5,271 nucleotides of DNA from Planctomycetota bacterium. Its GTDB lineage: Bacteria > Planctomycetota > UBA11346. Each line of letters opens with the position of its first letter. Positions within the stretch are counted from its first letter, which is position 1. Below the pieces are notes generated by a model. That model did no database searches. It saw nothing but the letters and a program-made list of their open reading frames with translations, and was not told the DNA's origin. The DNA lies in contig CANETI010000202.1 of the NCBI GenBank assembly GCA_947440715.1, positions 1 to 5,271 of the forward strand, given 5' to 3'. The position numbers and the translations under genes are program-made. This document shows, piece by piece, positions 1-5,078 of this stretch.

Positions 1-1924
1 AGCCATGGGAGGCGCCCTCGATGTCGGCGACGATCGCATCGATGTCGGTACGTAGTTGGTCGATTCTGCCCACCGTGGTTTTCAACGCCGCATTGAGTTG
101 GGTGATGTTCACCACTTCGCGCATATCTTTGGCAACGACATAGCTGCTGACCGACAGGGTGTAGTCCTGTGCGACGATATCCTCAAAGCGCACGGACTTG
201 GCAAAGTATTCGACATCAGCTTTGCGGTCAAAAGCCGCCATAATGGTGTCGATGTGCTGCTCGGTGAGGATATTGTTGTTGGTCTCCTTTTTGAACAAAG
301 CACTGGCATCGATAAATTGGGTGGTGGTGTCGGTTTTATGCTTGGAGAGCACCAGAATACTCACGGCGATGGTGGTGCCGTAGAACAAGTTGGGCGCCAG
401 GGAAATCACTGTTTCAATATAGTTGTTATCCACCAGATACTTGCGGATTTTCTGCTCGGCGCCGCCACGGTAAAAAATGCCGGGAAAGCAGACGATTGCC
501 GCACGGCCTTTGCTGGACAAGTAGTGGAGGGCGTGCAAGACAAAGGCGAAGTCGGCCTTGGATTTCGGCGCCAGCACGCCAGCCGGAGCGAAGCGTTCAT
601 CGTTGATCAGGGTGGGGTCATCCGACCCCTTCCAATTTAACGAATACGGCGGATTGGAAACGATGGCATCGAATTTTTCGTCATCGCGAAAGTGCGGATC
701 AAGCAGGGTATTGCCCAGCTTGATGTTGAACTTGTCATAGTTGATATTGTGCAAAAACATGTTCATGCGGGCCAGGTTGTACGTCGTATGGTTGATCTCT
801 TGGCCGAAGAAGCCCTCTTCAATAATGTGGTTGTCAAAATGCTTTTTTGCCTGCAACAGCAACGAGCCGGAACCGGCAGCTGGATCGAGGATTTTATTAA
901 CCTTGGTTTGCTTGTGCAGGGCCAGCATGGCAATTAACCGCGAGACATGCTGTGGAGTGAAAAATTCGCCGCCAGATTTACCGGCGTTGGCAGCGTAGTT
1001 GGAGATGAGAAATTCGTAGGCATCGCCAAAAAGGTCAATGTGGCTGCTGTCGAAATCGCCAAAGTCGAGCGCCGCCACACCTTTGAGGACGTCGGCCAAG
1101 CGGGTGTTCTTGTCGGCGACGGTGTTGCCCAGGCGGTTGCTGGTGGTGTCGAAATCGGCGAACAGGCCTTTGATGTCGTCCTCAGAATCGTAACCGTTGG
1201 CCGAACTTTCGATGGCCTTGAAGATGGTGGCCAGATCGGTGTTCAGGCTCTCATTGTTGTTGGCACCTTTGGCGATGTTGACGAAGAGCTGGCTGGGATA
1301 GATGAAGTAGCCCTTGGTCTTGATCGCGTCATCTTTGATGTCCTTGGTGATGACCTTATCTGACAGTTCTGCATAAGTGATGCTGTCATCGTCGGCCTCA
1401 ATGTAGCTGGCAAAGTTTTCGCTGATGAAGCGGTAGAATAGCGTGCCAAGGACATACTGCTTGAAGTCCCAGCCATCGACGGCGCCACGCACCGCATTGG
1501 CGATCTGCCAGATCTGACGTTGTAGTTCGGCTCGTTGCTGGGATCCGGTCATGGTGGAATTCCTGGTGGGCGCTTGCAGATTTGGTGCGTTTATTCTTGG
1601 ATTGGCTTTGCCAGAAATGGCTTTGCTTGATCGCTCTGGTGTGCTTCGCGCTGTTTTCGGCGGGCCTGCCAACAGGGCGTTGATCAGCTCCTGTTTGCTG
1701 CGCGCAGTTGCAGGCACCCCCGCGTTGTCGCAGCAGGCCTTGAGTTCATCCCGGCGAAGTTGTTCGCAGATGCGCTCGGCGGACAATCGCCGATAGCGGG
1801 TGAATGCTTCTATGAGTTCGTCCTTGGATCGCCTCGGACCCTCGACGACAAAGTGATCGGCCAGCTCGCGCAGACGGGCGGCGGGAAGGGCTTCCAGTAG
1901 GAAAGTCTTGGGGGATACGGGCAT
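1..1924 (-). CDS. hsdM: Type I restriction-modification DNA methyltransferase subunit HsdM with an N-terminal tandem SAP-like extension (3' partial)
   Basis: HsdM transfers methyl from S-adenosylmethionine to adenine N6 within a bipartite site chosen by HsdS, and forms the cytoplasmic M2S core that HsdR joins to cut unmodified DNA. From ATG 1552 the protein follows EcoR124I HsdM (as I recall it, about 520 residues) almost end to end: an HsdM_N helical domain opening with residues like QIWQIANAVRGAVDGWDFKQ, then GGEFFTP (residues 194-200), SAM motif I DPAAGSGSLL (223-232) and catalytic NPPY (300-303). 517 codons are present and the window ends in IVADIEGASHG, so few residues should be missing. 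The frame has no stop between 1552 and ATG 1924, adding 124 codons. ATG 1924 has AAGG eight bases upstream and overlaps the preceding stop, so I annotate the long form; ATG 1552 also has a good site (AGGA) and is the family's usual start. hsdS/hsdR should follow beyond position 1. TTA leucine is nearly absent, unlike epmA/epmB. HsdM identity is near certain; the true start is open. Confidence 0.95.
   Translation of the reverse strand, partial: MPVSPKTFLLEALPAARLRELADHFVVEGPRRSKDELIEAFTRYRRLSAERICEQLRRDELKACCDNAGVPATARSKQELINALLAGPPKTARSTPERSSKAISGKANPRINAPNLQAPTRNSTMTGSQQRAELQRQIWQIANAVRGAVDGWDFKQYVLGTLFYRFISENFASYIEADDDSITYAELSDKVITKDIKDDAIKTKGYFIYPSQLFVNIAKGANNNESLNTDLATIFKAIESSANGYDSEDDIKGLFADFDTTSNRLGNTVADKNTRLADVLKGVAALDFGDFDSSHIDLFGDAYEFLISNYAANAGKSGGEFFTPQHVSRLIAMLALHKQTKVNKILDPAAGSGSLLLQAKKHFDNHIIEEGFFGQEINHTTYNLARMNMFLHNINYDKFNIKLGNTLLDPHFRDDEKFDAIVSNPPYSLNWKGSDDPTLINDERFAPAGVLAPKSKADFAFVLHALHYLSSKGRAAIVCFPGIFYRGGAEQKIRKYLVDNNYIETVISLAPNLFYGTTIAVSILVLSKHKTDTTTQFIDASALFKKETNNNILTEQHIDTIMAAFDRKADVEYFAKSVRFEDIVAQDYTLSVSSYVVAKDMREVVNITQLNAALKTTVGRIDQLRTDIDAIVADIEGASHG
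1553..1924 (-). other. Region coding the tandem SAP-like repeats ahead of HsdM
   Basis: These 124 codons precede the usual HsdM start. Two helical units are visible, about 43 residues apart: residues 7-42 (with RSKDELIEA at 32-40) and residues 49-86 (with RSKQELINA at 75-83). In both, a leucine-rich first helix of the L..LR.LA or DELKACC kind is followed by a turn and then R-S-K-x-E-L-I-x-A. This is the layout of SAP-type helix-extended-loop-helix modules, which bind DNA in many proteins. Residues 87-124 are rich in Ser, Pro, Arg and Asn, have few hydrophobics, and look like a flexible linker. EcoR124I-type HsdM as I know it lacks this part. DNA binding here is inferred from the pattern only. 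The region could instead be a separate small protein whose stop codon was lost, fusing it to HsdM. Confidence 0.6.
1561..1564 (-). promoter_or_regulatory. Internal ribosome binding site for the canonical HsdM start
   Basis: On the minus strand AGGA lies eight bases upstream of ATG 1552, an ideal distance. HsdM homology begins exactly at this ATG. A well-placed site inside a continuous longer frame suggests that a canonical-length HsdM may be made alongside, or instead of, the SAP-fused form. Confidence 0.55.
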
Positions 1925-2091
1925 CAGTTGGGCCTTTTCATAATTTTTTCTCTAATCTTGCAGCGCCAGATGCGTCCCACGTGATGAGCCGACAGCATCC
2001 GTTTGGCGATCCATCGCAGGACGGTGTCCTCGCTAACCTGGAGATGCTCGGCGATAGCAGCAAAGATGGATCGTAGTTGAGATGCAGTCAT
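1924..2091 (-). CDS. Small excisionase-type helix-turn-helix protein (HTH_17/MerR-like), 55 residues
   Basis: This short gene gives a 55-residue basic protein. Residues about 9-45 fit the excisionase/MerR-like winged HTH pattern: a first helix (FAAIAEHLQ), a turn and recognition helix (VSEDTVLRWIAKR), then the wing, where the usual 'lpa.kvGr.wRi' reads LSAHHVGRIWRCKI. It ends KRPN. Proteins of this type bind DNA as Xis-like directionality factors or as small regulators; which applies here is unknown. The start is ATG 2091 with AGG seven bases upstream-proximal (CAGGCGC before ATG); an in-frame TAA near 2136 limits any extension. Its TGA shares one base with ATG 1924 of the SAP-HsdM frame (TGATG), and the AAGG serving that start lies inside this gene's last codons, so translation is probably coupled. 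It may autoregulate the R-M operon through the inverted repeat at 2147-2164, or it may be the remnant of the N-terminal part of a larger HTH-SAP protein. Confidence 0.72.
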   Translation of the reverse strand: MTASQLRSIFAAIAEHLQVSEDTVLRWIAKRMLSAHHVGRIWRCKIREKIMKRPN

Positions 2092-2146
2092 GCGCCTGAT
2101 TTGTTGGTAGTTAAGTTTTGTAGTCGGTTCGGCTTAGCGTGAAGAA

Positions 2147-2164
2147 GATTGGAGCAGGCCAATC
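2147..2164. promoter_or_regulatory. Inverted repeat GATTGG-N6-CCAATC, candidate operator upstream of the HTH-hsdM operon
   Basis: Perfect 6-base arms (2147-2152 and 2159-2164) surround a 6-base spacer, 56 bases upstream of the HTH start in the 129-base gap after epmA. Spacing and symmetry suit a dimeric repressor operator. The rest of the gap (2092-2220) is A- and pyrimidine-rich on the minus strand, and I could not fix a convincing -35/-10 pair in it. No T-run follows the repeat on the minus strand, so it is not an intrinsic terminator for epmA. Operator function is inference. Confidence 0.35.
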
Positions 2165-2220
2165 GAGGGCAAGAGGCGGCTGAGGGGGAAGGGCAATTTT
2201 TCGTTTTTTGCCTTTTTCGG

Positions 2221-3144
2221 CTAAGCATCATTCCAGGGAATTGCCTGGGTGTCAGCAATTTGCTGTAATCCCAACGCAATCATCACTAATCGGTCAAAAC
2301 CGACGGCTACGCCAGCGCAATCTGGTAAGCCGCGTTGCATGGCGTGATGAAATGATTCGTCTAATTGTTCGCCGTTGCTGCGCGTGGCTAATTCCTGCTG
2401 ATGGCGTTGTTTTAATTCCGCTGCGTTCGTCAGTTCATGATAGCCATTCGCCAGTTCGATGCCGTCGCCGTAGATTTCAAAGCGGGCGGCGACGGGCATT
2501 CCATCAGCATCGCTGCGGATGCGCGCTTGGGCGCACGCGCTTGCTGGGTAATCCGTCATGATGGTCCAAACGCCGCGACCTAAATGTGGTTCAATGTCGC
2601 GGGTTAAAATTAAATCTAAGGCGGCGGCGCGATCATGGCCAACGACTCCAGCGTCTGTCCCTAATTGACGGTGAAGATCTTCGATGCTGGCCGTTACCGG
2701 ATCTAAATGGGCGTGTAAGCGAAAGGCATTGCGCCAAGTTAGGCGCTCTGCCGTAGGTGGACGTCCGGTTATTACGGCGAATAGCGCAATCACTTCATCG
2801 GCTAAGGCGTGGTCATCCCAACCCAGGCGATACCATTCCAGCATGCGAAATTCAGGTGCATGACGTTGACCATTTTCACCCGAGCGAAATGCCGGAGCCA
2901 AGGTCCAACAATCGCCGATTCCCGCAGCGATTAAGCGTTTGAGAGCATGTTCAGGACTGGTGGGTAAAAAGCGGACGGTTTTCCCGTCGCAGAGGCGAAA
3001 TGGAACGACGCCATAATCTAAATTAGCGCCACCCTGTAATACGGGCGTATCAATTTCCAGCACTCCACGTGCGTGAAAAAAAGAACGAACGCGCTGAGTC
3101 AGCTCAGCGCGTTGTTGCAGTCGAGTACGTAGCGATATTGGCAC
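2221..3144 (-). CDS. epmA: EF-P--(R)-beta-lysine ligase EpmA (GenX/PoxA/YjeA)
   Basis: EpmA is a class II lysyl-tRNA synthetase paralogue without an anticodon-binding domain. It activates (R)-beta-lysine with ATP and attaches it to the conserved EF-P lysine. The 307 residues cover just the catalytic core (E. coli about 325). Motif 1 is FFHARGVLEIDTP (22-34). Motif 2 is AFRSGENGQRHAPEFRMLEWYR (85-106, split here as AFRSGENGQRH and APEFRMLEWYR). The amino-acid pocket is GIELANGYHELT (228-239) and motif 3 is GVAVGFDRLVM (278-288). Ala280 matches E. coli Ala298, which is Gly in true lysyl-tRNA synthetases and relates to beta-lysine preference. The start is GTG 3144: homology begins a few residues later, stops block longer frames, and GAGG lies eight bases upstream inside the repeat array. 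About 14 N-terminal residues of the E. coli protein have no counterpart. It lies 103 bases downstream of efp on the same strand, probably in one operon. TTA leucine is frequent (18 of 307 codons). Confidence 0.96.
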   Translation of the reverse strand: MPISLRTRLQQRAELTQRVRSFFHARGVLEIDTPVLQGGANLDYGVVPFRLCDGKTVRFLPTSPEHALKRLIAAGIGDCWTLAPAFRSGENGQRHAPEFRMLEWYRLGWDDHALADEVIALFAVITGRPPTAERLTWRNAFRLHAHLDPVTASIEDLHRQLGTDAGVVGHDRAAALDLILTRDIEPHLGRGVWTIMTDYPASACAQARIRSDADGMPVAARFEIYGDGIELANGYHELTNAAELKQRHQQELATRSNGEQLDESFHHAMQRGLPDCAGVAVGFDRLVMIALGLQQIADTQAIPWNDA

Positions 3145-3147
3145 CGT

Positions 3148-3243
3148 CCGGACCTCAAGACTTCCGGACTCTCAGACTTCCGGACTCTCAGACTTCCGGA
3201 CTCTCAGACTTCCGGACCCCCGGACTTCCGGACCTCCGGACTC
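3148..3243. repeat. Tandem repeat array filling the efp-epmA spacer (12 x 8 bases, higher-order 16-base unit)
   Basis: Six 16-base units start at 3148, 3164, 3180, 3196, 3212 and 3228. Units 2-4 are identical (CCGGACTCTCAGACTT); units 1, 5 and 6 are variants. Each splits into two 8-mers that all carry GAC at positions 4-6 (CCGGACTC, TCAGACTT, CCGGACCT and so on), so the base period is 8. The palindrome TCCGGA recurs at unit junctions. The array begins four bases from the efp stop and ends three bases before the epmA GTG, so it makes up essentially the whole spacer. A period of 8 or 16 shifts the reading frame at every copy and creates stops on the minus strand, so it is not coding. The identical middle copies suggest recent slippage or unit expansion. 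There are no spacers between copies, so this is not CRISPR. A transcript would be read through it from efp into epmA. Confidence 0.93.
3153..3156 (-). promoter_or_regulatory. Probable epmA ribosome binding site, embedded in the repeat array
   Basis: On the minus strand GAGG occurs eight bases upstream of GTG 3144. It sits in the array unit nearest epmA (3148-3163), where that unit departs from the consensus: CCTC replaces CTCT on the plus strand. The identical units further away read AGAG at this place. This decides in favour of the GTG start. Confidence 0.5.
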
Positions 3244-3247
3244 TTCT

Positions 3248-3820
3248 TTACTTAACGCGACCAGAATATTCGCGGGTTTGCGTATTGATGGCAATCTTGT
3301 CGCCGATGGCACAGAAAATAGGGACAGGAACTTCCGCGCCGGTACCTTTGAGTTTTGCTGGTTTCATCACGCGGCTTTGCGTATCACCTTTAATAGCAGG
3401 CTCGGTGTAGTCGATTTCCATGGTTACGGTGTTGGGTAAACGCAACGCGATCGGTTCATTATTCCACAACGTGACGTTGACCATCATGTTTTCGAGTAAG
3501 AAGTCTTTATCAGTGCCGACGGCGGCATTGCTGACCGTTACCTGTTCGTAAGTGGACTGATCCATGAAGGCGTAACCATTGGCGTCGCGATACATGTACT
3601 GCATTTCCACATCAGCGACGTCCGCCACTTCTACTTTTTCGCCGCCGCGTATCGTTTTTTCCAAGGTATTGTGCGTCAGCAGGTTTTGCACTCGCGTCTT
3701 GTAGAAAGCGTTACCCTTTCCAGGCTTCACGAAGTTCACTTCCACCACCAACCAAGGTGCGCCGTCAAAAATGACTTTGTTGCCTTTGCTAATTTCGCCG
3801 ATGCCAACGATGGTGCCCAT
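3248..3820 (-). CDS. efp: Translation elongation factor P
   Basis: EF-P binds between the ribosomal P and E sites and speeds peptide bond formation at consecutive prolines. The 190-residue protein has the usual three-domain length. The domain I loop reads FVKPGKGNAF, with acceptor Lys35 (Lys34 once Met is removed, as in E. coli) in the Pro-Gly-Lys-Gly setting that EpmA/EpmB-type systems modify. The middle domain follows from about residue 65 (YMYRDANGYAFMD, then VTLWNNEPIALRLP). The C-terminal OB domain has the signature region GDTQSRVMKPAKLKGTGAEV then VPIF, and ends in INTQTREYSGRVK, close to the family's 'VDTRTGEYVSRVK'. ATG 3820 has AAGGA seven bases upstream. The N-terminus (MGTIVGIGEISKGNKV) is unlike the enterobacterial one. 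efp is divergent from epmB across 54 bases and is followed by epmA, so substrate and both modifying enzymes are clustered. Confidence 0.98.
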   Translation of the reverse strand: MGTIVGIGEISKGNKVIFDGAPWLVVEVNFVKPGKGNAFYKTRVQNLLTHNTLEKTIRGGEKVEVADVADVEMQYMYRDANGYAFMDQSTYEQVTVSNAAVGTDKDFLLENMMVNVTLWNNEPIALRLPNTVTMEIDYTEPAIKGDTQSRVMKPAKLKGTGAEVPVPIFCAIGDKIAINTQTREYSGRVK

Positions 3821-3874
3821 AAAAGTGTCCTTACTAAAGGTGATAAAGGTGGTGTCGCCCAGGAGCGCAGGTCG
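3821..3874. promoter_or_regulatory. Divergent efp/epmB intergenic region with both ribosome binding sites
   Basis: The gap is only 54 bases. On the minus strand AAGGA (3828-3832) serves efp, and on the plus strand AGGAG (3861-3865) lies nine bases from the epmB ATG at 3875. With both ribosome binding sites inside, little room is left for two complete promoters, so the promoter elements probably overlap each other or extend into the first codons of the opposite gene. I see no clear -35/-10 pair. Confidence 0.5.
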
Positions 3875-4927
3875 ATGACTGACCCCGTTTCTTGGGAGGG
3901 CGACACGCTAGCGAACTCATTGGCGTGTGCCAGTGCGCAAGAACCGATCCCAGGGGCTTGGCGGCAAGAGCTTGCCCAGGCGGTGCGCGACCCGGCGATC
4001 CTGTGGCAAGAATTGCAGCTCGATCCGGCCTTGCTGCCCGCAGCGCAGTTGGCGATTAAGCAGTTTCCGCTGTTGGTCCCGCGTGATTATGTCGCCCGCA
4101 TGCGGATTGGTGACCATAACGACCCATTATTAAGGCAAGTATTGCCAGTCGGCGAGGAACTGCAGTTAGTCCCAGGATTTAGCGCGGACCCCTTAGCCGA
4201 GACGGCCTGTGGCCCAGTGGCAGGCATGCTGCACAAGTACCATGGACGTGTGTTGTTGGTGACGACGGGCGCCTGCGCGGTGCATTGCCGTTACTGTTTC
4301 CGTCGCCATTTCGCCTATGACGAACTTCCACGCGGGAAGGCGTGGTGGGCAGACGCGGTGGCTTATATCGCCGCCGATCCATCAATTGAGGAAGTCTTAT
4401 TATCGGGTGGCGATCCGCTGACGTTGCCAGACGTACAATTAGCGGCGTTGGCTGCGGCCATTGAGCAAATCCCACACGTGCAACGAATCAGACTGCATAC
4501 GCGGTTGCCAATCGTGTTACCGAATCGCGTAGATCGTCCGTTATTAGCGTGGTTAACCGCTAGTCGGTTACAGCCAGTCGTGGTGGTACATGCCAATCAT
4601 CCAGCAGAAATTTCCATGCAGGTGGTGGCTGCATGTCGGCGCCTGCGCGATGCTGGCGTGACCGTGCTTAATCAGTCAGTGTTATTAGCTGGAATAAATG
4701 ACGACAGTCATATATTAGAAAAATTGTCGCAGCGATTATTTGCCGCAGGTGTGTTACCGTATTATTTACATGTGTTGGATCACGTGGCCGGAGCTGCGCA
4801 TTTTTTAATTGATGACGCCCGCGCTTGCCAGTTGCATGCAGAAATGGCTGCGCGGCTTCCTGGGTATTTGGTCCCACGATTAGTGCGTGAGGAACCGGGC
4901 CAAGCAGGCAAAACGTGGTTGCGTTGA
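3875..4927 (+). CDS. epmB: EF-P beta-lysylation protein EpmB, lysine 2,3-aminomutase-type radical SAM enzyme (YjeK)
   Basis: EpmB converts (S)-alpha-lysine to (R)-beta-lysine, the substrate EpmA places on EF-P. The 350 residues compare with about 342 in E. coli. The N-terminal third carries DDPLLRQV-like (NDPLLRQVLP, 82-91) and PGFSADPL (100-107) family blocks, then MLHKYHGR (118-125). The 4Fe-4S radical SAM motif is Cys134-x3-Cys138-x2-Cys141 within GACAVHCRYCFRRHF. The glycine-rich SAM motif follows as LLSGGDPL, then LNQSVLL, PYYLHVLD and GAAHFLI, all strongly conserved with E. coli. Near the end, GYLVPRLVREEPGQAGKT places Lys346 as the likely PLP lysine. The frame is open back to 3671, but that part is antisense to efp; ATG 3875 with AGGAG nine bases upstream and matching homology is chosen. 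TTA leucine is very frequent (about 20 codons). Confidence 0.97.
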   Translation: MTDPVSWEGDTLANSLACASAQEPIPGAWRQELAQAVRDPAILWQELQLDPALLPAAQLAIKQFPLLVPRDYVARMRIGDHNDPLLRQVLPVGEELQLVPGFSADPLAETACGPVAGMLHKYHGRVLLVTTGACAVHCRYCFRRHFAYDELPRGKAWWADAVAYIAADPSIEEVLLSGGDPLTLPDVQLAALAAAIEQIPHVQRIRLHTRLPIVLPNRVDRPLLAWLTASRLQPVVVVHANHPAEISMQVVAACRRLRDAGVTVLNQSVLLAGINDDSHILEKLSQRLFAAGVLPYYLHVLDHVAGAAHFLIDDARACQLHAEMAARLPGYLVPRLVREEPGQAGKTWLR

Positions 4928-4934
4928 TCATTTA

Positions 4935-4992
4935 GTCACAGGACTTGCGACAAACAGGCAAAATGGCCTAGCGTACTGTCCGGTTTTGTGAC
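4935..4992. other. Nested inverted repeat after epmB; weak terminator or regulatory candidate
   Basis: Outer arms GTCACA (4935-4940) and TGTGAC (4987-4992) are perfect complements. Next to them GGAC (4941-4944) can pair with GTCC (4978-4981), and AGGC (4956-4959) with GCCT (4966-4969) forms a small inner hairpin. GGTTTT follows the GTCC arm. The stems are short and interrupted, so an intrinsic terminator is only a possibility. GTCACA/TGTGAC half-sites also resemble two-fold sites bound by CRP/FNR-type regulators, but they are 46 bases apart, too far for one dimer. The remainder of the 151-base gap (4928-5078) holds the promoter candidate listed separately. Confidence 0.25.
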
Positions 4993-5010
4993 ATAGTTAC
5001 ATCGCATCGC

Positions 5011-5038
5011 TTGCGTCATCGCTGGGGCAAACGATAAA
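5011..5038 (+). promoter_or_regulatory. Candidate sigma-70 promoter for the secreted-protein gene
   Basis: TTGCGT (5011-5016), a 16-base spacer, and GATAAA (5033-5038) form a moderate -35/-10 match, about 40 bases before the ATG at 5079. This distance leaves room for a short leader and the ribosome binding site TAGGA at 5066-5070. The match is partial and a single such hit could be chance. Confidence 0.3.
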
Positions 5039-5078
5039 CCATCGTCGTTTTGTGGTCACTCTCTGTAGGAATCGCACC

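Noticed and set aside
56..1363. Long plus-strand frames (56-640, 692-937, 947-1363) opposite hsdM
   Set aside because: They are antisense shadows of hsdM, whose codon bias keeps the opposite frame open. Their translations show no recognisable domain, while the minus strand gives full HsdM homology.
1551..1796. Plus-strand frame starting at 1551
   Set aside because: It is antisense to the SAP-like region and lacks a ribosome binding site; the minus strand gives two internally similar repeats and an open frame into HsdM.
2196..2220. Possible intrinsic terminator (GGCAA...TTGCC followed by TTTTT)
   Set aside because: The T-run is on the plus strand, while both flanking genes are read from the minus strand. 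The stem has only five pairs and a long T-rich loop.
2088..2279. Minus-strand frame of 63 residues between epmA and the HTH gene
   Set aside because: It overlaps the epmA C-terminus in another frame, is low in recognisable structure, and ends at the HTH start; the HTH frame is the better gene.
3148..3243. CRISPR array
   Set aside because: Units are 8 or 16 bases and contiguous with no unique spacers, and there are no cas genes.
3069..3410. Plus-strand frame of 113 residues with repeated Leu-Pro-Asp/Phe-Arg-Thr words
   Set aside because: The words come from translating the noncoding repeat array; the frame is otherwise antisense to epmA and efp.
3671..3874. N-terminal extension of epmB to an ATG at 3671
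   Set aside because: It would overlap most of the efp 5' half antisense. The AGGAG-ATG at 3861-3877 and the family's length both favour the start at 3875.
4179..4931. Minus-strand frames opposite epmB (4179-4475, 4363-4596, 4668-4931)
   Set aside because: They are antisense shadows without domain signal; epmB is unambiguous on the plus strand.
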